Source of the DNA: Brachionus plicatilis
Taxonomy: Eukaryota > Rotifera > Eurotatoria > Ploima > Brachionidae
DNA: 64,000 bases
NCBI GenBank assembly: GCA_010279815.1
Contig: QEOQ01000307.1
Span: 194,654-258,653 of the forward strand
Direction of reading: 5' to 3'
A model generated the notes under the pieces. It had not been told where the DNA came from, did not search any database, and worked only from the letters and a program-made list of their open reading frames with translations. Made by a program: the position numbers and the translations under genes. Positions 10,253 to 20,448 of this stretch are shown one piece after another. Position 1 is the first letter of the stretch, and each line of letters starts with the position of its first letter.

Positions 10253-12514
10253 TTAAAAAAAGTGTATCAAATCTGTTTCAGTCGATTTACGAATTAGATC
10301 ATCATTTAGGTCTGATTTAAATATATAAAAAATAAAATCTTCTTTTTTGTGACCAATTATGTTAAAATGAATAGCAACTTCGGAACACTTGTCGTAATTG
10401 CTAAGTGATTTTCTCAAATCTTTATTAAATTTTCTTATTGAATACAAATGTTCCGATATTCTTTTTTTAGCATCTCTAGAAGATTCTCCAATATAAAATA
10501 TATTACATTTTCTGCACTTAATAAAATAAATAATCCCTATTGAATCGCAATTTGAATTAGTTAAAAATGGAATATAAAAATTTTTATATTTAATAAAGCT
10601 ACTGTCACAAGAAAACTGACAAATATTACAATTAGTTTGATAGCATTTTTTTGAATAATAATTAGGTTTCTGGTCAATTTTAAAATTTAATACAAAAAGT
10701 GAACCAATATTTTTATCTATTCTATTTACAACCAGGAGGTTTTTATCTTTTATAAAATTGGAATATTTTTTCACCTTAGTAAATGATTCATATATTAATT
10801 TCTTTAAATTCGAAAAATTATTATCATATTTAAGAAATAATTTTAGGATATCTTTTTGTTCATTAATTTTATTTTTATAAGGAAGTAGTTCAGATCTATC
10901 TTTGATAGCCAAATTCCTACATATACCTGATATTTTATTAAAATTATAGCCTTGTTTAACTAACTGAATTAGTAAATTTCGTGAATGAGCTAAATAATCT
11001 TTAAAATATGAACAAATTCTCCTTATTCTAGTAAAGAGAGATATTGGGATATTATCAAATATATGTTTCGGGTGATTCGAGATAGGCATCAAGTAAGAAC
11101 AAGAATTAGTAGGTTTTATATAAAGGTCAAAAATTAATTTCTTTAAAAGTGGTTCAAAGGTAATTTTTAGGTCTAAAAAAACTATAGATTTTTCATTTGA
11201 AATATTTAATTTTAAATAAATAAATAGAGAGGTTAAGTCTTCAATTTTAATTTCAAAAGGGGCAGCTATAAATATATCATCTATAAATCTTTTGTAAATA
11301 ATAAAATTAGAATTTAAAGAAACCCAATGCTTCTCAAGAATAAATAAATATAAATTAGCCACAGATGGACCACATTTACTCCCCATAGGTAGACCTAAAA
11401 TTTGTTTAAAAAATTCTTTGTTAAAATTAAAAATTCCGCAAGTAAAAATCAAATCTAAAATCATATAAATGGCAATAGCCCCAAAATGAGGATTATTAAT
11501 AAATAAATCTTCATTGGATAAAAATTCGACAATAGTTGGGACAACATGACTTTTCCTTAAATTAGTGTATAAAGATTCAAAATCACAGGAATATAGAAAT
11601 AAATTATCTGATCCAAATTTTTTATTTTCACAAAATTGTAATAATTCTTGTGAATCTTTTAATATTGTAGGACATTTTTTAAGAAAAAATTTTATGACTA
11701 TATCTATAAATTCACATAACTTTGAAGTAGGGTGTTTTATACAGTTAATTATAGGCCTTATTCCAAATTTTGCTTTATGTAATTTTGGGAGAATACGAAA
11801 AGATCCAATTCTACTATTTTTTGTTTTCATTTTTTTATATAGGTTTTGAGATATATTATTATTTTCATATAATTTTTTAAGTTCGAAATTAATTTTATCT
11901 TCTATCTCTTGAAGAGGGTTGCTTTCTAATCTAACATAGGTATTTTTATCATTTAAATGTTGATTAGCAATAGATAAAAAATCTTCATTAGTAATTAATA
12001 AATTCCCTACATTCTTGTCACATTGTAATATTTTAAATGGCTTTTCTTTTAAAAATTTTTTTAAACTAATTATTTTTTCTTTTTCTAAATTACTGTCAAA
12101 ATTTTTTTGAATTAATTGAGCACAATTATTTAAGATTTGATATTTTAATTTTATACTCTCCTTAACAAAAGGAATATTTTTTATATTTTTGTTTCCTTTT
12201 TTAGAATTTTTACAATATTCATTTAATAGGTCAAATGGAGAATTAAAAATGGTATTTCCATTTACAATTCCATTTTCTTGATCTAATTGATCTTCCAGTA
12301 AATAGACAGAAACAGATTCTTTAAGAAAATGTTTATATAAATTAAAAAGTTTACAATTAAATTCAAGAATAGAATTATCTAAGTTACATAGTAGATATTT
12401 CATTTTATCAAAATTATTTAAATAAGTATTAGGTACAAATTTAAAACCTAAATTTAATAAGAATACAACATTATTTAGAAAATTTACATCGAAAGAACAA
12501 TACTCTATTTGCAT
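10253..12514 (-). CDS. Penelope-like reverse transcriptase with GIY-YIG endonuclease
   Basis: 753 codons, ATG to stop, uninterrupted. The RT core is visible from about residue 160: LPKLHKAKFGIRPI, YSCDFESLYTNL, LGLPMGSKCGPSVANLYL and the catalytic YKRFIDDIF. A Cys-rich stretch (CYQTNCNICQF) follows, and the C-terminal about 95 residues form a GIY-YIG module (GIIYFIKCRKCNIFYIGES, then RISEHLYSIRKF). RT plus a C-terminal GIY-YIG with an embedded CxxC is diagnostic of endonuclease-bearing Penelope-like elements. The RT copies RNA, and the endonuclease nicks the target. The intact frame and catalytic aspartates suggest recent activity. Confidence 0.95.
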   Translation of the reverse strand: MQIEYCSFDVNFLNNVVFLLNLGFKFVPNTYLNNFDKMKYLLCNLDNSILEFNCKLFNLYKHFLKESVSVYLLEDQLDQENGIVNGNTIFNSPFDLLNEYCKNSKKGNKNIKNIPFVKESIKLKYQILNNCAQLIQKNFDSNLEKEKIISLKKFLKEKPFKILQCDKNVGNLLITNEDFLSIANQHLNDKNTYVRLESNPLQEIEDKINFELKKLYENNNISQNLYKKMKTKNSRIGSFRILPKLHKAKFGIRPIINCIKHPTSKLCEFIDIVIKFFLKKCPTILKDSQELLQFCENKKFGSDNLFLYSCDFESLYTNLRKSHVVPTIVEFLSNEDLFINNPHFGAIAIYMILDLIFTCGIFNFNKEFFKQILGLPMGSKCGPSVANLYLFILEKHWVSLNSNFIIYKRFIDDIFIAAPFEIKIEDLTSLFIYLKLNISNEKSIVFLDLKITFEPLLKKLIFDLYIKPTNSCSYLMPISNHPKHIFDNIPISLFTRIRRICSYFKDYLAHSRNLLIQLVKQGYNFNKISGICRNLAIKDRSELLPYKNKINEQKDILKLFLKYDNNFSNLKKLIYESFTKVKKYSNFIKDKNLLVVNRIDKNIGSLFVLNFKIDQKPNYYSKKCYQTNCNICQFSCDSSFIKYKNFYIPFLTNSNCDSIGIIYFIKCRKCNIFYIGESSRDAKKRISEHLYSIRKFNKDLRKSLSNYDKCSEVAIHFNIIGHKKEDFIFYIFKSDLNDDLIRKSTETDLIHFF

Positions 12515-12880
12515 TGAAATTTGGACCTTTTTCTATTAATTAAGGAAAAACGATTTCATATAGAATTATATATTAAATGAAAGATCTTGGACTCATCTTT
12601 CGGCAAAATTATTTAATTTTTTTGATTTCCAAATAAAAATGTCAATTTTGGCAAAAAGAAAATGTTTTTTTTTTTACAAAATAAACTTTACAAATGAATT
12701 TGCAACGATTATTTTTTACTTAAAAAATATAAATTGAATCTATATAAAATATAAATATAAATTGTAAAATTGAGAATATAAAATCATCTTAAAAGATGAT
12801 TTTATAAAAAATATATAAAAATATTTCCTTTTTTGATAAGTTAAAATTAAATTAAATAGAATTGGTCAAGTCGGTAAGGN

Positions 12881-15800
12881 AAAGGACCTTAAAATAAAGC
12901 TTCCCAATAAAGGGCCACAAAAAAGGACCTTGAAAAAGTACCTAAAAATAGAGCTTCTCAAAAAAGGACCTTAAAATATAGCTTCTTAAAAAAGACCTTA
13001 AAATAAAGCTTCTCAAAAAGGACCTTAAAATAAAGCTTCCACAAAAAAGGACCTTGAAATAGAGTTTCCGAAAAAGCACCTCAAAATAGCAGCTTAAAAT
13101 AGAGCTTCTCAAAAAAGTACCTTAAAAAAGAGCTTCCAAAAAAAGGACCTTGAAATAGAGCTTAAAATAGAGCTTCCCAAAGAAGGACCTTGAAAGAGAG
13201 CTTCTCAAAAAATTACCTTAAAATAGAGCTCCCCAAAAAAGACCTTAAAATAGAGCTTCTCAAAAAAGGACCTTAAAATATAGCTTCTCAAAAAGGACCT
13301 TAAAAAAAAGCTTCTCAAAAAGGACCTTAAATTAGGCCCTTCCAAAAAGGACCTTAAAATAAAGCTTCCCAAAAAAGGACCTTAAAATAATGCTTCCCAA
13401 TAAAGGACCTTAAAATAGAGCTTCCCAAAAAAGGACCTTAAAATAGGCCCTTCCAAAAAGGATCTTAAAATAAAGCTTCCCAAAAATGTTTCTAAAATTG
13501 GGCCTTCCAAAAAGGACCTTAAAATAAAGCTTCCACAAAAAAGGACCTTATAATAAAGCTTCCCAATAAAGGACCTTAAAATAGAGTTTCCCAAAAAAAG
13601 ACCTTAAAATAGAGCTTCTCAAAAAGGACCTTAAAATAAAGCTTCCACAAAAAAGGACCTTGAAATAGAGCTTCCGAAAAAGCACCTCAAAATAGCAGCT
13701 TAAAATAGAGCACCTCAAAATAGAAGCTTAAAATAGAGCTTCTCAAAAAAGTACCTTAAAATAGAGCTTCCCAATAAAGGACCTTAAAAAAGAGCTTAAA
13801 ATAGAGCTTCCCAAAGAAGGACCTTAAAATAGAGCTTCCCAAAGAAGGACCTTAAAAAAGAGCTTCTCAAATAGCAGCTTAAAATAGAGCTTCTCAAAAA
13901 AGTACCTTAAAATAGAGCTTCCCAACAAAGGACCTTGAAATAGAGCTTAAAATAGAGCTTCCCAAAAAAGGACCTTGGAATAGAGCTTATAATAGAGCTT
14001 CCCAAAAAAGGACCTCAAAAGAGAGCTTCTCAAAAAATTACCGTAAAATAGAGCTTCCCAAAAAAGGACCTTGAAATAGAGATTCCTAAAAAGCACCTTA
14101 AAAAAATTAGCTTAAAATAGAGCTTCCCAAAGAAGGACCTTAAAATAGAGCTTCTCAAAGAAGGACCTTAAAAGAGAGCTTCTCAAAAAGGACCTTAAAA
14201 TAAAGCTTCTCAAAAAGGACCTTAAAATAAAGCTTCCACAAAAAAGTACCTTGAAATAGAGCTTCCGAAAAAGCACCTCAAAATAGCAGCTTAAAATAGA
14301 GCTTCTCAAAAAAGTACCTTAAAATAGAGCTTCCCAACAAAGGACCTTGAAATAGAGCTTAAAATAGAGCTTCCCAAAAAAGGACCTTAAAAGAGAGCTT
14401 CTCAAAAAATTACCGTAAAATAGAGCTTCCCAAAAAAGGACCTTGAAATAGAGATTCCCAAAAAGCACCTAAAAAAATTAGCTTAAAATAGAGCTTTCCA
14501 GAAAAGGACCTTAAAAAAGAGTTTACTAGAAAGGACCTTAAAAAAGAGCTTCTCAAAAAAGGACATTAAAATAGAGTTTCCTAAAAAGGACCTTGAAAAA
14601 GTACCTAAAAATAGAGCTTCTCAAAAAAGGAACTTAAAATATAGCTTCTCAAAAAGGACCTTAAAATATAGCTTCTCAAAAAGGACCTTAAAATAAAGCT
14701 TCTCAAAAAGGACCTTAAAATAAAGCTTCCACAAAAAAGGACCTTGAAATAGAGCTTCCGAAAAAGCACCTCAAAATAGCAGCTTAAAATAGAGCTTCTC
14801 AAAAAAGTACCTTAAAATAGAGCTTCCAAAAAAAGGACCTTGAAAGAGAGCTTCTCAAAAAATTACCTTAAAATAGAGCTTCCCAAAAAAAGACCTTAAA
14901 ATAGGCCCTTCCAAAAAGGATCTTAAAATAAAACTTCTCAAAAAGGACCTTAAAATAAAGCTTCCACAAAAAAGGACTTTAAAATAAAGCTTCCCAATAA
15001 AGGACCTTAAAAAAGAGCTTCACAAAAAAGGACATTAAAATAGAGTTTCCACAAAAAAGGACCTTGAAAAAGTACCTTAAAATAGAGCTTCCAAAAAAGG
15101 ACCTTAATATAAAGCTTCTCAAAAAGGACCTTAAAATTAGCTTCCACAAAAAAGGACCTTAAAATAGAGCTTCTCAGAAAAGTACCTTGAAATAGAGCTT
15201 CCGAAAAAGCACCTCAAAATAGCAGCTTAAAATAGAGCTTCTCAAAAAAGTACCTTAAAATAGAGCTTCCCAAAAAAGGACCTTAAAAAATGCTTAAAAT
15301 AGAGCTTTCCAGAAAAGGACCTTAAAATAGAGCTTCTCAAAAAAGGACCTTAAAAAAGAGCTTCTCAAAAAGGACCTTAAAATAGAGCTTCTCAAAAAAG
15401 TACCTTAAAAAAGAGCTCCCCAATAAAGGACCTTAATATAGAGCTTGCCAAAAAAGGACCTTAAAATAGAGCTTCCCAAAAAAGGACCTTAAAATAGAGC
15501 TCCCAAAAAAGGACCTTAATATAAAGCTTCTCAAAAAGGACCTTAAAATTAGCTTCCACAAAAAAGGACCTTAAAATAGAGCTTCTCAGAAAAGTACCTT
15601 GAAATAGAGCTTCCGAAAAAGCACCTCAAAATAGCAGCTTAAAATAGAGCTTCTCAAAAAAGTACCTTAAAATAGAGCTTCCCAAAAAAGGACCTTAAAA
15701 AATGCTTAAAATAGAGCTTTCCAGAAAAGGACCTTAAAATAGAGCTTCTCAAAAAAGGACCTTAAAAAAGAGCTTCTCAAAAAGGACCTTAAAAAAGAGC

Positions 15801-16320
15801 TTCTCAAAAAAGTACCTTAAAATAGAGCTTCCCAAAAAAGGACCTTAAAATAGAGCTTCCCAAAAAAGGACCTTGAAATAGAGCTTCCCAAAAAAGGACC
15901 TTGAAATAGAGCTTCCCAAAAAGCACCTCAAAAAAGGTTCTGAAATAGAGCTTCCCAATAAAGTCCTTTAAAAAAGGCCCTTTCAAAAAAGGACCTAAAA
16001 AAAGGCTTTTCCAAAAAAGACCTTAAAATAAAGCTTTTCGAAAAAGCACCTAAAAAAAGGACCTTAAAATAGAGCTTCCCAAAAAAGGACGTTTAAAAAA
16101 GGTCTTAAAAAAAAAATCTTAAAAAAGAGCTTCTAAAAAAAGCACCTAAAAAAATCCTTCCCAAAAAATACTTTTAAAAAAGGCCCTTCCAAAAAAGGAC
16201 CTAAAAAGAGACCTTTACGTAAAAGGACCAAAAAAAAAGGTCTTTCAAAAAAAGCACCTTACAAAAGGCCTTTCCAAAAAAGACCTTAAAATAAAGCATT
16301 AAATTAAAGGACCTAAAAAA
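12881..16320. repeat. 3.4-kb minisatellite, unit about 28 bp
   Basis: Well over a hundred tandem units, each combining AGCTTCYCAAAAA with a GGACCTTAAAAT block; intact units measure 28 bases, for example three in a row near 15830-15915. Variants (GTACCTT, AGCACCTC, AGCAGCTT, GGCCCTTCC) are spread through it, and units decay toward 16300. A single N at 12880 marks its left edge. Small minus-strand ORFs in it are by-products of a stop-free phase of the unit. Confidence 0.97.
15101..15794. repeat. Higher-order duplication inside the minisatellite, 412-bp period
   Basis: 15101-15382 and 15513-15794 are identical over about 282 bases, including private variants such as ACCTTAATATAAAGC and AAAAAATGCTTAAAAT. 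The offset is 412. The same 412 offset separates ATAGCAGCTT markers at 13871 and 14283. Confidence 0.85.
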
Positions 16321-16484
16321 AGTTTTATTAATTTAATGTTTATTCGAAACAAGATTTATCGAATATTAAACTCCATTGAGTAATTGCTTCCAAGTAATTT
16401 CATCATTTTTTCCTGAACTTTAAAAAATTTAAAAAAGCCTTACCTCTATTTATTTCAACATATCGTTTTTCTTTTAGCTTATTT

Positions 16485-16990
16485 AAAAAAAAGTCATTTT
16501 ACTCCAAAAAGATTATTTTTTGCTACAAAAAAGATCATTTTTAAAAAAAAAATAATTTTTCCTCAAGATAAGAAATTATTTTCCAAAAATACAGTCTTAA
16601 CTAAAATTGAAACATGTAGCTTTTTAAGCATTATTTGGAATGAAAATCATTATTTTTGTATAAAAACTAATTTTTGTTCTAAAATAGAAAGTTTTCACTC
16701 AAGAAATATAATTTTTGTTAAAAAAAAAGATCATTCTGTTTAAAAAAGAACACTTTTGTTCGAAATAAGCTAATATTTCCTCCAAAAAACTTAATTCTTG
16801 CTGAAAAAGGTCATTTCTATACAAATAAGAACTCTTTTGCTGATAAAAAGATATTTTTTCCCAAAAAAAGGTAAAATTCATTTTTTATCCCGCATCAGAA
16901 TAGGATCAATATTAAAAACAATATTTTGTATAAAAAATATATTTTTGTTTAGAAATAGATTATTTTTGCAGGAATACAATCTCAAAAAAT
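16485..16990. repeat. Decayed 20-22 bp tandem repeat
   Basis: Successive units share a G-rich start, a TTTTTG- or TTTTC-like centre and an A-run end, for example GAACACTTTTGTTCGAAATA and GAACTCTTTTGCTGATAAAA. It borders the younger minisatellite. Units are only loosely similar. Confidence 0.5.
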
Positions 16991-17407
16991 TTTAAACCTT
17001 AATATAAATACATCAAAATAATCTTCAATTAATGATTTAAAATAATTAATTCTAGTCGTAAAAATCGAAAAAAGGGTATTTATTTATTAATTGATTAGGT
17101 TTTTAAAATTCAAATATAAATTGAACTAAATTATTTTCTTTTCTGATAAATCAAATTAACTAAAATAAAAATAATTTAAAAAAAAAACTCCAACATTCCT
17201 TTTTTGCACATTTTTATTCAAAAATAAATCTTTAATTTTCTTTTTTTATTTAGTAAATAAATTAAACCAAAAATCATGTAAAATACTAATGATATTTTAT
17301 CTTGTTGTCTTTTTTTATATGAGAAAATTATTTAAGTAAGAAGGATAAAAAAAAATATTTTGCATTTTGTTACAGTATTTTTTTATGTTTATTTTATTAA
17401 GTCTAGT

Positions 17408-18175
17408 AGGCTAGGTGACCATATTTCACTTATTATGTGAACAATTTTTGTTCTCGGGTTTTGTGAACTTTTAGTTTAATTAATTTTTGTTTTTACGGAA
17501 AGGTGAACCAAAATTGGAATCCTTTTGTTCATGAACAAAAGATTTTTATGATTTCAGAGGAGAACTTCTTTAGCAATATTAATGATATTTTATGAGATTT
17601 ACTCATCGATATTAGTTAATAAACCTTAACTTTTGGTTTGAAGAGCTAAGTAGATTCGAAGGCTTAACTAAATCTTTTACTAAATATGTGCTTCAACTGC
17701 ATTAAGATCATCCCCTGAAATAAATTGTCCACATCTCTTTTAGATTTAAAAAAAAATGTTCAAAAGAATGTACGCTATTTGGCGAATAACGTAATTATCC
17801 GAATTTACTGACATGTCATTAAATTTTTTAGTGACATGTCATTATAGAATCTTTTACATGTTATAACAGCGTGTCACTAAAATAGAGTACTCTATTTTAA
17901 AGACATGTCACTCAATTCGGATGATTACGTTAATAAAAAGGAAGAACAAAAATAGTTTATTATTAAATCTTTTCTTAATACAAAGAATGTGTGGACATTT
18001 TTTATCAAATGAATGACTCAGCTTATACTCAATTTCTTCCATCTCTCAAATTATGTCATTTTATTCTTATTTTTCAATATTACCTATATTATTAATTTAG
18101 GAACAGTGAACAAATAGTTCACTAAACCCGAGAAAAAGAATTTTTCTCATAAAAAGTGAACTATGGTTCTCCTTA
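17408..18175. mobile_element. Inverted-repeat element with a nested MITE
   Basis: The left part (about 17408-17475) has GTGAACA, GTTCTCGGGTTTTGTGAAC. The right part (about 18105-18175) has the mirror form GTTCACTAAACCCGAGAAAA and GTGAACTATGG. Nested inside, about 17787-17930, a smaller palindrome runs from AACGTAATTATCCGAATT to AATTCGGATGATTACGTT, with TGACATGTCA words. No coding content. Confidence 0.55.
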
Positions 18176-18650
18176 CCGACCTGACCAATTTTATTTAATT
18201 TAATTTTAACTTATCAAAAAAGGAAATATTTTTATATATTTTTTCGATGTATATTTGAATTTCACAGCACCAATTGATTAGATATTTGAGCAAAATTAAA
18301 ATCAAAAAGTCAAATCTGAATACATATTTAAAATGTAGTTGTGGCTAGAAATTAAAAAAATTAATGATATAATAAACTTTTTTTTGAAAGAAAAAAAATG
18401 CATTTATATTTTTTAGCTAAAAAATAATCGTTGCAAATTCATTGGTAAAGTTTATTTTGTAAAAAAAAGACATTTTCTCTTTGCCAAAATTGACATTTTT
18501 ATTTGGAAATCAAAAAAATTAAATAATTTTACCGAAAGATGAGTCCAAGATCTTTCATTTAATATATAATTCTATATGAACTCGTTTTTCCTTAATTAAT
18601 AGAAAAGGTCCAAATTTCAATGCAAATAGAGTATTGTTCTTTAGAAACGA
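18170..18650 (+). mobile_element. Inverted 5' segment of the Penelope-like element
   Basis: Reverse complement of 12490-12880 with high similarity. It includes the edge word CCTTACCGAC, the shared GATCTTTCATTTAATATATA block and the first eight codons of the ORF (ATG at 18620, MQIEYCS). A segment of about 120 bases (about 18241-18360) has no counterpart in the other copy. It ends where the LINE remnant begins. Confidence 0.9.
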
Positions 18651-18659
18651 TCGACAGAA

Positions 18660-20050
18660 ATCATGTAAAACTGGGTTCACTTTTTAGGAAATCTCACAAG
18701 CCAGAATCAGCAATGGTTTTGACAACGACTGGAATGTGCTGGTGGTTTTCTTGGATTACGTAAAAGCTTTCGATAAAGTGTGTCACTAGTCTCTATATAA
18801 TAAAGTGGCTGCTTACTATTTCGAGGATCACTTAGTGAACTGGATCAGAGACTTCGAATTTAGCTGGAAGCAGTTAGTTGCAATATGGCGGACTGAAAAG
18901 AAATCACTAGTTGAGTCCCTCAGGCCACTGTTTTGATTCGCTTCTGTTCGCTTTCTACACCAACAACATAGTAAACGATTAAATACACTGATATAGTTAA
19001 CCGCATAATTAGAATTTTCGCTGATTAAAGCAAGATTATTGCAATCTTATTGTAAGCTTCTTTTATTTTAACAATATAGAAATGCGGCAAAGGGTCATTG
19101 AAACACTAACTGAGTGGTCCACAATCTGACATATGCTGATCATAAACCAAAAATTGCAATGAAATGGAATTCAGCAGATCCGGCCAGAACAAGTACTCGA
19201 ACAAAGACATCAACGTTGGTGTTATGAGATTAGTACTCAATCAAACTAGTTCTGAAAAGATCTGGGAGTCACCTTCGCGAGCAATCTCAAGTTCTACATC
19301 AATATCAAGGCCAATACTAATAAGCCCATCTCCATCCTTGGACAGCTAAGAAGAACGTTAAGATTCTGTACATAAGTACAATCATAAAGCTTTACTGTGC
19401 AAATGCTAGACTCCACTTGGGATATGAAGCAGTAGTCTGGTCCCTCTAAACTTCCAAGGAAAGCAACATTCTTGAGATAGTTCAAAGACGAGCAAATTAA
19501 GTTGCTCCAAACATTCGTTACTTCGGTTACAGTTATCACCTTTCCATCTTGTGATTGACAACTCTGAGCGAACGCAGAACCAGAAGAGACATGATTCAAA
19601 TGATCATGATTAGTAACGGCTTAAATAGCATTTATTGGATATGACCTCCTCTGCATTGCAGCTCGCTTTCTCAACTCGGAGCAAGTAGCAATAAGAGGGC
19701 ACAAGAGGTGTCTCTGCGTTCAAGCACCCAGCTATAAATTTTTTTAACAAATCGTGTCATCAGAGATTGGAAAAGTAATCGGTACATCGACTGTAAACAA
19801 GTTTAAGAACAGCATGACGCATGGAAACATTCCAATGTACCTGAGAGTCCCAGAGTACCGGTGGTCTTTTTTCCTTAACGACCACCGTGACAGCAGTGCC
19901 TTCTCCACTCCAAGTGTCTAAGAAAGTTACACACAAACCTATTTCTTATGACCACTATAAAGAAGCTACCTCAGACAGCCTCCTTAGTAAGTTGTCTTCG
20001 TCTTGCTTGCTGTAGCTTATAATTATTATTTTCATTATTATTATTATTTT
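18660..20050 (+). mobile_element. Dead non-LTR retrotransposon (CR1/jockey-like) with 3' tail
   Basis: Frame-shifted RT pieces: NGFDNDWNVLVVFLDYVKAF, the RT motif-A block with the DYxKAFD signature, followed by a stop. Further on come GLGVT-like, ILGQLRRTL, VQRRAN and LTTLSERRTRRDMIQ pieces in order, as at the C-terminus of CR1-type RT. The end carries GCCTCCTTAGTAAGTTG, GTCTTGCTTGCTGTAGC and an ATTATT-rich tail. Several stops show that it is inactive. Confidence 0.8.
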
Positions 20051-20448
20051 TACTATTATATAAAATTTAACGTTTTGCAAATTTTTTACCATATCTTACC
20101 ATTTTTAACAAAAACTTCTAAATTTTTGCAAATAATTACCAAAATTTACATCAAATAATGTAATAAATTAAGAGATTTAGTAAGAAAAATTTATACGTAT
20201 TTTTATGTGAAATTATTCAAATATTTGTAAGAATAATGTAAAATAAAAGCACTGTAAAATTTTAAAAGAAACACAGTTATGGTTACTATTTTTAAATGCT
20301 TTGAGATTGTTTTGATATCCAAGGTTAAAATAAAAGGAAAGAATTTAATGGTCAGTTTAGAATAAAAAAAAAATATTATTTGAACAAAAATTTAATTTTT
20401 TATTCTTCTATTGGATTTTTTTTCAAAGCGTTTTTTCATTTAAAGGCT
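20051..20448. other. AT-rich spacer downstream of LCMT2
   Basis: No feature seen. It probably includes the LCMT2 3' end (minus strand). Confidence 0.4.

Larger units (their letters stand above)
9800..12880 (-). mobile_element. Penelope-like retroelement, apparently full coding length
   Basis: Minus-strand element that interrupts the pogo remnant. It comprises a 5' leader of about 365 bases (12515-12880), a single intact ORF and a 3' region of about 450 bases containing a hammerhead-like motif. The leader plus the first eight codons recur in inverted orientation at 18170-18650. The exact 3' end is not resolved because the junction is AT-rich. Confidence 0.8.

Noticed and set aside
13382..15986. 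Several 60-70 codon minus-strand ORFs with FGKLYFKVLF-type repeats
   Set aside because: They are the translation of the 28-base minisatellite in a stop-free phase. They begin and end with unit variants, not gene signals.
12881..16320. CRISPR-like array
   Set aside because: Units are head-to-tail without unique spacers, vary continuously, and the genome is eukaryotic.
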